A stretch of DNA of 64,000 bases from Streptomyces sp. Ag109_O5-1 (GCF_003814875.1 NZ_RKQF01000001.1:7564001-7628000), one strand, 5' to 3'; numbered from the stretch's first letter, positions 49,092 to 58,423 are shown. Numbers and translations are program-made. Notes: generated by a model not told the origin, from the letters alone.

Positions 49092-49136
49092 GGATCCGAG
49101 AGGTTCCGAGGGATCCGAGGGGTCCGAGGAGGGTGC

Positions 49137-49592
49137 ATGGACGAGCAGAGCCCGGCGATGCGGCTGGTTCACCTGCTGCGCGCGGTCACCGTGGAGTTCG
49201 ACCTGCTCGGCGCCGAGTTCGCCGCGCGTCACGGGCTGCATCCCACGGATGTGCGGGCGCTGATCCACCTGCTGGACGCGGCGCGGGCCGGTACCCGTGC
49301 CACGCCCGGGTGGCTCGGCGGGCAGCTGCGCCTGAACTCGGCCGGGACCACCGCCCTCGTGGACCGGCTGGAGCGGCTCGGACTGGTCCGGCGCAGCAGG
49401 GACACGGCCGACCGGCGCCGCGTGCTCCTGGAGGTGGAGGAGAAGGCCACGGAACTCGGCTGGGCCTTCTTCGGGCCGGTGATCGGCGAGGTGGTGGCGG
49501 CCGCGGAGGGTTTCGAGGCGGGCGAGCTGGAGACGGTACGCCGCTTTCTGGCCGCGGTACTGGAGTCCGCCGGGCGGGCGCGTTCGGTCTGA
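49137..49592 (+). CDS. MarR-family transcriptional regulator
   Basis: A 151-residue winged-helix regulator. GLHPTDVRALIHLLDAARAGTRATPGWLGGQLRLNSAGTTALVDRLERLGLVRRSRDTADRRRVLLEVEEKA spans the recognition helix and the wing with its DxRRxxLxVT-type motif. It probably represses the divergent alpha/beta hydrolase gene and itself through the palindromes between them. Confidence 0.9.
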   Translation: MDEQSPAMRLVHLLRAVTVEFDLLGAEFAARHGLHPTDVRALIHLLDAARAGTRATPGWLGGQLRLNSAGTTALVDRLERLGLVRRSRDTADRRRVLLEVEEKATELGWAFFGPVIGEVVAAAEGFEAGELETVRRFLAAVLESAGRARSV

Positions 49593-49601
49593 CCCGGCCC
49601 G

Positions 49602-50138
49602 TCACATGGGGAGCGAGAACAGCCGTACCGGCCCCGAGGGCCACCGGGCGTCGTCGCGCAGGGGCGTCACCATGGTCCGTAGCGGCATGGTCACCAGACG
49701 GCCCTCGGGCTGCTCGACAAGCACATCCGTGTCCAGCGGGTGCCATCCGAGGCGCCGGTAGAGCGGCACGAGGGGAGGGCGGCAGAACAGGAGCGCGTGC
49801 CGGGGACCCATCGTGCGGGCGTGCTCCAGCGCGGCCGTCACGACGAGCCGCGCCAGCCCCTGCCCCTGCACGCTGGGTGCGACGGCCACCCCGCCGACAC
49901 CCACCACCTCCGTCTCGGCGCCGCCGATCGCGATCGGCAGCCGCAGCAGGCCGGTGTGTGCCACGAGCCGGCCGCCGTGTCTGACACCGAAATGTTCGTC
50001 CTTCGGCAGCCAGGTCAGACCGGCCGAGTCCACACCGAAGGGATCGTCACCGGTGCCGAGAATCTCCTCCTGGTCCGCCTTCGTGTACCGGGGGAGTCGC
50101 ACCACGGTCGGAGCCGCAAAGGTTCGGTCTTCAGACAT
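49602..50138 (-). CDS. GNAT-family N-acetyltransferase
   Basis: A 178-residue protein. VVGVGGVAVAPSVQGQGLARLVVTAALEHARTMG is the acetyl-CoA-binding motif A (QGQGLA). VRHGGRLVAHTGLLRLPIAIGG precedes it and LYRRLGWHPL ends the fold. The target is unknown; the N-terminal strand differs from ribosomal-protein acetyltransferases. It is transcribed toward the MarR gene, with its start at 50138 facing the second hydrolase. Confidence 0.85.
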   Translation of the reverse strand: MSEDRTFAAPTVVRLPRYTKADQEEILGTGDDPFGVDSAGLTWLPKDEHFGVRHGGRLVAHTGLLRLPIAIGGAETEVVGVGGVAVAPSVQGQGLARLVVTAALEHARTMGPRHALLFCRPPLVPLYRRLGWHPLDTDVLVEQPEGRLVTMPLRTMVTPLRDDARWPSGPVRLFSLPM

Positions 50139-50323
50139 TCCCTCATGATGATCTCCTGCAGGGTGTCGGCCAAGCGATTACCGGCGGGCGGCTGCCGGGC
50201 CATGGGAGGGGCGGCCACGCGGATCTCCGGGCGCACCCCTCCGACACCACCGGGCGCCGCGAGCTGCTCTGCTCTCGGCAGAGGCCGCTGTGCCTCCTGC
50301 GGCCTCTGCGGCACGATCGTCGT

Positions 50324-51019
50324 ATGCAGCCGGTCTTCGTACTCGTGCACAGTCCGTCCGTGGGTCCCTCGACCTGGCACCCCGTGGCCGAGCACCTGAC
50401 GGCGGCGGGACACCGGGTCCGGGTGCCGTCGCTCCTGCACATCGGCGACGGCGCCCCGCCCTTCTGGCCCCGTGTGGTGGACGCCGTCCGTGACGAGCTG
50501 CGGCAGGTGCCGGCGGGCAGTCCGGTCACGCTGGTGGGACACAGCAACGCGGGCTTGTTCCTCCCGGTGATCCGTGCGGGCCTCGACCACCCGGTGACCG
50601 GTTCGGTCTTCGTCGACGCCGCACTGCCGGCCCGGCGCGGACCGACCCCGGTCGCCGCCCCCGAGCTGCTGGAGTTCCTCCGCCCCATGGCCGCGAACGG
50701 CAGGCTGCCACGGTGGACCGACTGGTGGGACGAGGCGGACGTTGCCCCGATGTTCCCCGGTCCGGTGCTGCGGCGGACCGTCGTCGAGGAGCAGCCCACC
50801 CTGCCGCTGTCCTACTACGAGCAGCGGATCCCGGTCCCCGACGGCTGGGACGGCCATCCCTGTTCCTACCTGCTGTTCGGGCCGCCGTACGACGGCCTCG
50901 CCGCCGAGGCGCGGGCGCGCGGCTGGCGGGTGGCCCATCTGCCGGGCGAGCACCTGCACCAGATCGTCGACCCGGCCGGCACCGCCCGGCACCTCGTCGA
51001 ACTGGCCGACCCGACCTGA
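50324..51019 (+). CDS. Alpha/beta hydrolase, small soluble type
   Basis: A 231-residue protein with the elbow GHSNAG (Ser nucleophile) after VTLV and the catalytic His in EHLHQIVDP. FVLVHSPSVGPSTWHPVAEHLTAAGHRVRVPSL is the first-strand/oxyanion segment. No lid or signal is visible. Relatives act on esters or lactones. The gene precedes the large ABC exporter by 137 bases on the same strand but likely has its own promoter in 50139-50323. Confidence 0.8.
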   Translation: MQPVFVLVHSPSVGPSTWHPVAEHLTAAGHRVRVPSLLHIGDGAPPFWPRVVDAVRDELRQVPAGSPVTLVGHSNAGLFLPVIRAGLDHPVTGSVFVDAALPARRGPTPVAAPELLEFLRPMAANGRLPRWTDWWDEADVAPMFPGPVLRRTVVEEQPTLPLSYYEQRIPVPDGWDGHPCSYLLFGPPYDGLAAEARARGWRVAHLPGEHLHQIVDPAGTARHLVELADPT

Positions 51020-51156
51020 TCCATCGCCGCCCCGGGGCCTACGCCCAAGGACCGACCCCCTCCGCCTTCCGCCCGAGTTTTGTTGCGGAGGGATGAAATC
51101 CGGTTCCGTTCGTGTTGTGACCATGCGGAAGACCAGGGCGAACGGAGGGCTACCGC

Positions 51157-54100
51157 GTGGCAGCGCAACAGGGGGAGCAGCAGGGCTGGGCGCGCAGGCT
51201 GGCGGGGTATGCCTGGCGGCACCCCAGGGACGTCGTGCTGGCGCTCGGCTCTTCGCTGGCCGGCATGGCCGTACTGGCCGTCGTACCCCTCATCACCAAG
51301 GTGATCATCGACGATGTGATCGGTGACCACAGCCGGTCCATGGGACCGTGGGCCGGGGCCCTGATCGCGGCCGCCGTCCTCGTCTACGCCGCCACCTACG
51401 TCCGCCGCTACTACGGCGGCCGGCTCGCCCTCGACGTCCAGCAGGACCTGCGGACGGAGATGTACGACACCATCACCCGGCTCGACGGACGGCGGCAGGA
51501 CGAGCTGTCCACGGGCCAGGTGGTCGGCCGGGCCACCAGCGACCTCCAGCTCATCCAGGGGCTCCTTTTCATGCTGCCGATGACCATCGGCAACGTCCTC
51601 CTCTTCCTGCTCTCCCTTGCGATCATGGCCTGGCTGTCGCCGCCGCTCACCCTGGTCGCCCTCGCCGTCGCCCCGGCCCTGTACTGGATCGCCAAGCGCA
51701 GCCGCAGCAAGCTCCACCCGGCCACCTGGTACGCCCAGGCCCAGGCCGCCGCCGTGGCCGGCGTGGTCGACGGCGCCGTCAGCGGTGTGCGGGTGGTCAA
51801 GGGGTTCGGGCAGGAGGAGCAGGAGACCGGGAAGCTGCGGGAGGTCGGGCGGAAGCTGTTCGCCGGGCGCCTGCGGACGATTCGGCTGAACAGCAGGTTC
51901 ACCCCGGCGCTGCAGGCCGTCCCGGCCCTCGGGCAGGTCGCCATGCTGGCGCTGGGCGGCTGGCTGGCCGTCCGCGGTCACATCACCCTCGGCACCTTCG
52001 TCGCCTTCTCCTCCTACCTCGCCCAGCTGGTCGGCCCGGTCCGGATGCTCGCCGTGGTCCTCACCGTCGGCCAGCAGGCCCGCGCCGGCACGGAACGCGT
52101 CCTGGAGCTGATCGACACCCGCCCGACCATGCAGGAGGGCACCAAGGTCCTGCCCGCCGACGCACCCGCGACGGTCGAGTTCGACGACGTGTCCTTCGGG
52201 TACGACCATGAGCGTCCGGTCCTCCAAGGGCTGAGCTTCGAGATACGCCCCGGCGAGACCCTCGCCGTCGTCGGCTCCTCCGGCTCCGGCAAGTCCACGG
52301 TCTCCCTGCTGCTGCCCCGCTTCTACGACGTCACCCACGGCGCCGTCCTGATCGGCGGCCACGACGTGCGCGAGCTGACCCTCGACTCGCTGCGCGCCGC
52401 GATCGGCCTGGTCCCCGAGGACTCGTTCCTCTTCTCGGACACGGTCCGGAACAACATCGCCTACGGCCGCCCGGACGCGACCGAGGACGAGATCCTCGCC
52501 GCCGCCCGCGCCGCCCAGGCCGACCGCTTCATCTCCGAGCTGCCCGACGGCTACGACACCACCGTCGGCGAACACGGCCTCACCCTCTCCGGCGGCCAGC
52601 GCCAGCGCGTCGCCCTCGCCCGCGCCCTGCTCACCGACCCCCGCCTGCTCGTCCTCGACGACGCCACCTCGGCGGTCGACGCCCGTGTCGAGCACGAGAT
52701 CCACGAGGCGCTCAAACACGTCATGCGGGGCCGTACGACCCTGCTCATCGCGCACCGCCGCTCCACCCTCAACCTCGCCGACCGCATCGCCGTCCTCGAC
52801 GGCGGCCGGCTCGCCGACATCGGCACCCACGACGAACTCCAGGAGCGGTCCGCCCTGTACCGGCGGCTGCTCACCGACCCCGACGAGCTCGGCGGGGTCT
52901 CCCCGGGACACGCGCTGCCCGCCGTCCCGCCCGAGGACACGTCCGTACGGGACGAGCTGGACGCCGAGTTCGACGCCGAGCGCGGGGTGACCCCGCGGCT
53001 GTGGACCGGTGACCGCACCCCCCGGGACCCCGCCCTTTCCGGCACCCCGGCCACCCCGGAACTCCTCGCCCAGGTCGACGCGCTGCCCCCGGCCACCGAC
53101 ACCCCCGACATCGACGAGGCGCGTGCCGTACGGCCCGAGGACTCCTACGGTCTGCGCCGCCTGCTGCGCGGCTTCGGTCTGCCCCTCCTCGCCAGCCTCG
53201 GCCTCGTCGCCGTCGACGCCGGTATGGGCCTGCTCCTGCCGATCCTGATCCGGCACGGCATCGACCAGGGCGTCAGCAAGATGGCGCTCGGCGCGGTCTG
53301 GGCGGCCTCGCTGCTGGCGCTGGTCGCGGTGTTCGCCCAGTGGGCGGCGCAGATCGGCGAGACCCGGATGACCGGCCGCACCGGCGAGCGGGTCCTCTAC
53401 TCGCTGCGCCTGAAGATCTTCGCCCAGCTCCAGCGGCTCGGGCTCGACTACTACGAGCGTGAGCTGACCGGCCGGATCATGACGAGGATGACGACCGACG
53501 TCGACGCCCTCTCGACCTTCCTGCAGACGGGGCTGGTCACCGCCTTCGTCTCGGTGGTCACCTTCTTCGGCATCATGGTCGTCCTGCTGGTGATCGACGT
53601 ACAGCTCGCGCTCGTCGTCTTCACCACCCTGCCCCCGCTGATCGTCGCGACCTTCTTCTTCCGCCGGGCCAGCGTGAAGGCGTACGAGCTCGCCCGTGAG
53701 CGGGTGTCGGTGGTCAACGCCGACCTCCAGGAGTCGGTGTCGGGGCTCCGGATCGTGCAGGCCTTCCGCCGGGAGCGGGACGGCTCCCGGCGCTTCGCGG
53801 AGCGCAGCGAGAGCTACCGCAAGGCTCGTATCCGGGGCCAGTGGCTGATATCGGTCTACTTCCCGTTCGTCCAGCTGCTGTCCTCGGTCGCCGCGGCGAG
53901 CGTCCTGATCGCGGGCGCGCACCGGGTCGAGGCGGCCACCCTCACCACCGGCGCCCTGGTCGCGTACCTCCTCTACATCGACCTGTTCTTCGCGCCCGTC
54001 CAGCAGCTCTCCCAGGTCTTCGACGGCTACCAGCAGGCGACCGTCTCGCTGGGCCGCATCCAGGAGCTGCTGCGCGAGCCGACGTCGACGCAGGCCGCCG

Positions 54101-54891
54101 ACCAGCCCCGCGAGGTCCCGTCCCTGCGCGGCGAGATCGCCTTCGAGGACGTGCACTTCGCGTACGGCAACGACGAGGAGGCCCTGGGCGGGATCGACCT
54201 GGCCATCCCGGCCGGGCAGACGGTCGCCTTCGTCGGCGAGACGGGCGCCGGGAAGTCGACCCTCGTCAAGCTGGTCGCGCGGTTCTACGACCCGACGGGC
54301 GGCCGGGTCACGGTCGACGGCACCGACCTGCGCACCCTCGAACTCACCGAGTACCGGCACCGGCTCGGGGTCGTCCCGCAGGAGGCGTACCTCTTCCCGG
54401 GGACCGTCCGGGACGCCATCGCCTACGGGCGGCCGGAGGCCACCGACGCCGAGGTGGAGGCGGCGGCCCGCACGGTCGGCGCCCACGAGATGATCGCCAC
54501 CCTCGACGGCGGCTACCTCCACGAGGTGGCCGAGCGCGGCCGCAACCTCTCGGCGGGCCAGCGCCAGCTGATCGCCCTCGCCCGCGCCGAACTCGTCGAC
54601 CCCGACGTCCTCCTCCTCGACGAGGCGACGGCGGCCCTGGACCTGGCGACGGAGGCCCAGGTCAACCTGGCCACCGACCGCCTCGCGGGCCGCCGTACGA
54701 CGCTCGTGGTCGCCCACCGGCTCACCACGGCCGCCCGCGCCGACCGGGTCGTGGTCATGGACCACGGCCGGGTCGTGGAGGACGGCACGCACGACGAGCT
54801 GCTGGCCCGCGACGGCCGGTACGCCGAGCTGTGGCGCACCTTCATCGGCCAGGCCCAGGAGCCGGAGGAGCCGGTGGGCGTGGCCGGCTGA
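51157..54891 (+). CDS. Single-chain heterodimer-type ABC exporter (TMD-NBD-TMD-NBD)
   Basis: A 1244-residue protein with GTG behind GGAGGG. TMD1 (about 25-320) is followed by NBD1: Walker A GSSGSGKST (about 373), signature LSGGQRQ, Walker B LLVLDDATSAVD (about 496). An acidic linker is at about 560-655. TMD2 (about 660-960) precedes NBD2: Walker A GETGAGKST, signature LSAGQRQ, Walker B VLLLDEATAALD (about 1150). In NBD1 the catalytic Glu is Asp, and in NBD2 the signature is not LSGGQ. One ATP site should therefore be degenerate, as in TM287/288 or BmrCD, here fused in one chain like mycobacterial Rv0194. Drug or lipid export is likely. Confidence 0.93.
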   Translation: MAAQQGEQQGWARRLAGYAWRHPRDVVLALGSSLAGMAVLAVVPLITKVIIDDVIGDHSRSMGPWAGALIAAAVLVYAATYVRRYYGGRLALDVQQDLRTEMYDTITRLDGRRQDELSTGQVVGRATSDLQLIQGLLFMLPMTIGNVLLFLLSLAIMAWLSPPLTLVALAVAPALYWIAKRSRSKLHPATWYAQAQAAAVAGVVDGAVSGVRVVKGFGQEEQETGKLREVGRKLFAGRLRTIRLNSRFTPALQAVPALGQVAMLALGGWLAVRGHITLGTFVAFSSYLAQLVGPVRMLAVVLTVGQQARAGTERVLELIDTRPTMQEGTKVLPADAPATVEFDDVSFGYDHERPVLQGLSFEIRPGETLAVVGSSGSGKSTVSLLLPRFYDVTHGAVLIGGHDVRELTLDSLRAAIGLVPEDSFLFSDTVRNNIAYGRPDATEDEILAAARAAQADRFISELPDGYDTTVGEHGLTLSGGQRQRVALARALLTDPRLLVLDDATSAVDARVEHEIHEALKHVMRGRTTLLIAHRRSTLNLADRIAVLDGGRLADIGTHDELQERSALYRRLLTDPDELGGVSPGHALPAVPPEDTSVRDELDAEFDAERGVTPRLWTGDRTPRDPALSGTPATPELLAQVDALPPATDTPDIDEARAVRPEDSYGLRRLLRGFGLPLLASLGLVAVDAGMGLLLPILIRHGIDQGVSKMALGAVWAASLLALVAVFAQWAAQIGETRMTGRTGERVLYSLRLKIFAQLQRLGLDYYERELTGRIMTRMTTDVDALSTFLQTGLVTAFVSVVTFFGIMVVLLVIDVQLALVVFTTLPPLIVATFFFRRASVKAYELARERVSVVNADLQESVSGLRIVQAFRRERDGSRRFAERSESYRKARIRGQWLISVYFPFVQLLSSVAAASVLIAGAHRVEAATLTTGALVAYLLYIDLFFAPVQQLSQVFDGYQQATVSLGRIQELLREPTSTQAADQPREVPSLRGEIAFEDVHFAYGNDEEALGGIDLAIPAGQTVAFVGETGAGKSTLVKLVARFYDPTGGRVTVDGTDLRTLELTEYRHRLGVVPQEAYLFPGTVRDAIAYGRPEATDAEVEAAARTVGAHEMIATLDGGYLHEVAERGRNLSAGQRQLIALARAELVDPDVLLLDEATAALDLATEAQVNLATDRLAGRRTTLVVAHRLTTAARADRVVVMDHGRVVEDGTHDELLARDGRYAELWRTFIGQAQEPEEPVGVAG

Positions 54892-54901
54892 GGGGCCCGG
54901 C

Positions 54902-55045
54902 TCAGCGGCCGGCCGTGCGTACGGCGGTGAGGACCAGCGCGGTGCAGCGCATGGTGACGCCGCCCCCCATCGCGTCCACGACCTCGCCGATGCCGGCGAG
55001 CAGCGACTCGCGCCTGTCCGGTCTTGCTGACGGTCGTGCAACCAT
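54902..55045 (-). CDS. Possible 47-residue peptide, uncertain
   Basis: ATG at 55045 gives MVARPSARPDRRESLLAGIGEVVDAMGGGVTMRCTALVLTAVRTAGR with a stop at 54902, 10 bases after the ABC exporter stop. ESLLAGIGEVVDAMGGGVTM is helix-compatible, but the short length, lack of a ribosome-binding site and absence of a recognised family make it doubtful. It is listed because no other gene covers the stretch and its codon use is genic. Confidence 0.3.
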   Translation of the reverse strand: MVARPSARPDRRESLLAGIGEVVDAMGGGVTMRCTALVLTAVRTAGR

Positions 55046-55119
55046 CCGACATACGTTCTGCGTCCGTACATCAGTACGTCCATGGATGGTGCACAACTGC
55101 GGTACGGGAGGGGACGACT

Positions 55120-55512
55120 GTGGACAATGGTGTTGTACGTCGGTGGCTGGCGCTCGGCGCGGCCGCGCTGGCCGCCTCCGGGGCGCTCACCCTCGTGGCA
55201 CCGGCCGAGGCCCAGGCCGCGACGGCCGGCAGCTGCGCCGGGCGCGAGGTGTGGACGATGCCCTTCGCCACCGGCATCGTGCACGTCTACCGGCAGGGCG
55301 GCTACGTCTGTGCGATCACCCTTGCCGGCGGCTCCGACGCCCAGCGCCCCATGTCGGTCAGCGTCCAGGCCCGCGGCAACCGGCCGGTCGTCGACAAGGG
55401 CCAGTTCCGCCATCGCGCGGGTCCGGTGACGGTGCACGCCGGGCACCGGTGTGTGTGGGTGAAGGGCTCGGTGGGGCGCAGTTCGGTGAGCTCGGGCTGG
55501 ATCCTGTGCTGA
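55120..55512 (+). CDS. Small secreted protein with four cysteines
   Basis: A 130-residue protein; GTG at 55120 has GGGAGGGGA six bases ahead. A Sec signal (VDNGVVRRWLALGAAALAASGALTLVAPAEAQA) precedes a mature domain of about 97 residues. It has Cys in GSCAGREVW, GGYVCAI, HRCVWV and a final Cys, probably two disulfides, in a beta-rich pattern (VSVQARGNRPVVDKGQFRHRAGPVTVHAG). Extracellular; no function assigned. It diverges from the doubtful small reading frame before it and converges on the lipoprotein gene. Confidence 0.75.
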   Translation: MDNGVVRRWLALGAAALAASGALTLVAPAEAQAATAGSCAGREVWTMPFATGIVHVYRQGGYVCAITLAGGSDAQRPMSVSVQARGNRPVVDKGQFRHRAGPVTVHAGHRCVWVKGSVGRSSVSSGWILC

Positions 55513-55545
55513 GGCGCGGATCGGGCCGGGGCTGACTTCGGACGT

Positions 55546-56160
55546 TCACACCGGGCGGGCGCAGCCCACCGGCCGTTCCCCGCCGAGCTGGACGTACAGG
55601 GCCGTCGATACCGGGCAGCCGGCCCGGGAGGTCACCGCCCGTACCACCTTGTACTGCGGTTTCCGCTTCCCCGAGCCGTCGCAGGCGGTCTCGCGGACCT
55701 GGCCGCGGCCCGAGCCGTACACACAGTCACCGACGATGGTGCGCGGTCCACCGCCCCCACCGGGGTCGCCGGGGTGCGGCGGCTCCAGGTTGCGCATACA
55801 GGCGTAGCCCCGCGGGATCGTTCCGGCGCCGGTTCCGCCACCGGTGCGCTGGGCGCTGATGTGCAGCACGAAGTCGGTGGTGCCCGGGCACAGCGGCCCG
55901 TCGGCGATGCTGCCGTCGTACCGGGCCACGACCCGGGCCGCCGCCCGCTCGCTGGTGCAGGGCACCTCGGTGAAGCCGGCGGTCCCGAAGGAGCTGCACT
56001 CGTCGACCGCGAGGAACCGCTCGCCGTACCCGGACACCGGTGGATCTGTTGTCGACCGGGCGCTGCCCGCCGGCTCCCCGGACGAGGTCAGCCGGCATCC
56101 GGCGAGCAGCAGGGCGGCCGCGAGTGCCAGCGGCACCCTCACAGAACGTCTCGCACGCAT
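55546..56160 (-). CDS. Putative lipoprotein of unknown function
   Basis: A 204-residue protein starting MRARRSVRVPLALAAALLLAGC, with lipobox LAGC (Cys22) and GGGGGGA ahead of the ATG. The mature part begins with a flexible linker (TSSGEPAGSARSTTDPPVSG). A Cys-containing domain follows: LAVDECSSFGTAGFTEVPCTSERAAARVVARYDG and PLCPGTTDFVLHI, then GYACMRNLEPPH and DCVYGSGRGQVRETACDG. Even Cys spacing suggests several disulfides outside the cell. It resembles septum-formation or LppU-like actinobacterial lipoproteins only loosely. It is downstream of, and co-directional with, nothing obvious; it converges on the small secreted protein gene. Confidence 0.65.
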   Translation of the reverse strand: MRARRSVRVPLALAAALLLAGCRLTSSGEPAGSARSTTDPPVSGYGERFLAVDECSSFGTAGFTEVPCTSERAAARVVARYDGSIADGPLCPGTTDFVLHISAQRTGGGTGAGTIPRGYACMRNLEPPHPGDPGGGGGPRTIVGDCVYGSGRGQVRETACDGSGKRKPQYKVVRAVTSRAGCPVSTALYVQLGGERPVGCARPV

Positions 56161-56251
56161 GCCAATCCCCCCGGGCCGGCCCCTCAGCCAGCGTGGCCCG
56201 CGACCACGGTCCACGCCAGCTGTGCGGGAGGCTTTCCGCCCATTGAGGGCG

Positions 56252-58069
56252 TTACGCCCGGTCCGTTACGTACGTCTGGTACGTCAGCCCATGGCCGATG
56301 GGATACAGCACCTGCGCCGGAACGTCCGCCCGCTGCACCGGCACCGGCAGCTTTCCGCGCGGCGCGACCCGGCCCGCGATCACCCGGGCGGCGGCACGCA
56401 GTTCGACGTCGGTCCAGGAGTACGAGGCCAGGAAGGCCTTGACGGCGGGCAGTTGGGCCACGTCGTACGGATTGCGCACGGCCACCGCCACCACCGGCCG
56501 CCCGGTGGCGAGGAGTTGCTCCACGAGCCGCTGCTGTCCGCTGCCCGCCGTCACGTTGTACGTGCCGACGACGACCGCGTCCACCCCCCGCGCCGCCGCG
56601 ACCGCCTTGTCCACGGCCTCGGCGGAAGGTTCCGTACCGGTGGACAACGCGCTCGCGGAGAAGCCGAGTTCGGTGAGGGCGGCGGCGAGCACGCCGGTGG
56701 GCGGGCCCGTCGTACCGGACGGGGAGACCGGGTCGGCGCCGACGACCAGCACCTTGCCGTGGGTACGGCGGGAGAGGGGGAGCAGGCCGCCCTCGTTCAC
56801 CAGCAGGGTCGTCGTCCGCTCGGCGATACGGTCGGCGGCCGCGAGGTGCTGCGCCGTGCCGACCACCCGGCCGACGTCCTTGGCATGGACGTACGGCCGG
56901 TCCAGCAGCCCCAGCCGGGACTTCAGCCGCAGGATCCGGAGGATCGATTCGTCCAGCCGGGACTCGGTCAGCTCCCCGCCCTGTACGGCCTTCAGGACGG
57001 CGTTCCAGGCGACGTCCGGGGCGGGCGGGTCGAGGAGCTGGTCGACGCCGGCCTTGAGGGCGAGCACGGGCACCCGGTCGTCGCCGTACTTGGTCCGTAC
57101 GCCCGCCATGCCCAGCGAGTCGGTCACCACGACCCCGTCGTAGCCGAGTTCGCCGCGCAGGATGCCGGTGACGACCGGGTGGGAGAGGGTGGCCGGGTCG
57201 CCCGAGTCGTCCAGGGCCGGGAACTGGATGTGCGCGGTCATGACCGAGTCGATACCGGCCTCGACCGCCGCCCGGAACGGCACCGCGTCCAGCTTCTCCC
57301 ACAGCTCCCGGCTGTGTGTGATGACCGGGAAACCGGTGTGGCTGTCCACGGCGGTGTCGCCGTGCCCCGGGAAGTGCTTGGCGGTCGCCGCGACCCCCGC
57401 GGCCCGGTACCCCGCCACCTCGGCGGCCACCAGCGCGCCGACCGCCTCCGGATCGGCGCCGAACGACCGCACGCCGATGATCGGGTTGGCCGGGTTCACG
57501 TTGACGTCGGCGTCGGGGGAGTAGTCCTGCAGGACACCCATCGCCCGCAGTTCCGTGCCGGAGATCCGGCCCACGGTGCGGGCGTCGGCATGCGAGCCGC
57601 CCGCCCCGATCGCCATCGCGCCCGGGAAGAGGGCCGCGGGCCTGCCGATCCGGCAGACGGCGCCGTGCTCCTGGTCGGTGGCGATGAGGACGGGCAGACC
57701 GCGCGGCTGCTCCAGCGACGCCCTCTGGATCCCGTTGGAGAGATCGGCGATCTGCCGCGGATTGCGGGTGTTGTGCGTCCAGGTGAAGTAGATGATCCCG
57801 CCGACCCGGTACTTCGCGATCAGCTCGGCGGCGGTGCGGACGCCGATCTCCTTGAGGTTGGCGTCGATGTCGGCCTGGTCGGGTTCGGTGGCCGAGTGGC
57901 CGTAGAACCGCATCACGAACAGCTGGCCGACCTTCTCCTCAAGGCTCATCCGGGAGATGAGGGAGCGGAGCTTCGTGTCGTCGGAGCCGAGGGCGTACGC
58001 GCCGGCGCCGACGGCCAGTCCCGCGGTGACGCCCGCGGTCGCGGCCAGAACGGTGCGTCTGGAGGGCAT
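56252..58069 (-). CDS. Secreted GH3 beta-N-acetylhexosaminidase (NagZ-like)
   Basis: A 605-residue enzyme; ATG at 58069 with AAGGAG upstream. SRRTVLAATAGVTAGLAVGAGAYAL is a Tat-like or Sec signal. The GH3 catalytic domain (about 45-385) has LPVLIATDQEHGAVCRIG, ATAKHFPGHGDTAVDSHTGFPVI (His/Asp proton-relay loop of the NagZ subgroup) and VVVTDSLGMAGV with the nucleophile Asp. A second GH3_C-type domain follows (about 415-590). It should release GlcNAc from muropeptides or chito-oligosaccharides, outside the membrane. No DasR-like site was found upstream, unlike the GH20 gene. Confidence 0.92.
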   Translation of the reverse strand: MPSRRTVLAATAGVTAGLAVGAGAYALGSDDTKLRSLISRMSLEEKVGQLFVMRFYGHSATEPDQADIDANLKEIGVRTAAELIAKYRVGGIIYFTWTHNTRNPRQIADLSNGIQRASLEQPRGLPVLIATDQEHGAVCRIGRPAALFPGAMAIGAGGSHADARTVGRISGTELRAMGVLQDYSPDADVNVNPANPIIGVRSFGADPEAVGALVAAEVAGYRAAGVAATAKHFPGHGDTAVDSHTGFPVITHSRELWEKLDAVPFRAAVEAGIDSVMTAHIQFPALDDSGDPATLSHPVVTGILRGELGYDGVVVTDSLGMAGVRTKYGDDRVPVLALKAGVDQLLDPPAPDVAWNAVLKAVQGGELTESRLDESILRILRLKSRLGLLDRPYVHAKDVGRVVGTAQHLAAADRIAERTTTLLVNEGGLLPLSRRTHGKVLVVGADPVSPSGTTGPPTGVLAAALTELGFSASALSTGTEPSAEAVDKAVAAARGVDAVVVGTYNVTAGSGQQRLVEQLLATGRPVVAVAVRNPYDVAQLPAVKAFLASYSWTDVELRAAARVIAGRVAPRGKLPVPVQRADVPAQVLYPIGHGLTYQTYVTDRA

Positions 58070-58347
58070 ATGCGCTCCTTTTGGTGGGGAACCGCTGAAA
58101 CGCACGTTAACGGGAAAGGGGCCGCCATCGGCGCATTGGAGGGGGGCACGTCGATGGCGGCGGGCCGGCGGCCGTGGTGCGGCGGAGAGGGTAGGTCAGC
58201 GATCGCAGCCAGCAGCGAGGGCCGACACCACACCACGGAGACTCTTCCGACAGCCTGGGCTTTGGACGGGAGGAGGAAGGGGTGGGTTCCCGGCAGGGGG
58301 CGGATTTTCGTAATTCGGTGCCGGGGGGATTCAAGAGGCTCCAGGGA

Positions 58348-58423
58348 CAGCGCCCCTTTCAGGGGCGCTGGGGGTACCCCCGGCCGAAGGCTGGGGGAGG
58401 AACTGCGCGATCAACCCCCACCG
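58348..58423. repeat. Dispersed Streptomyces intergenic hairpin repeat, copy 3
   Basis: CAGCGCCCCT-TTC-AGGGGCGCTG (58348-58370) is a tight 10-bp hairpin. Then CCCCCGGCC-GAA-GGCTGGGGG and GGAACTGCGCGATCAACCCCC follow, matching the copies at 7605 and 47332. The rest of the 58070-58501 gap holds the promoter of the GH3 gene (just after 58069) and no recognisable gene or DasR site. Confidence 0.78.

Noticed and set aside
50866..55446. A 1526-codon open frame on the minus strand opposite the ABC exporter
   Set aside because: It is the frame antisense to a well-supported ABC exporter, has no domain or start support, and owes its length to GC-rich codon bias.
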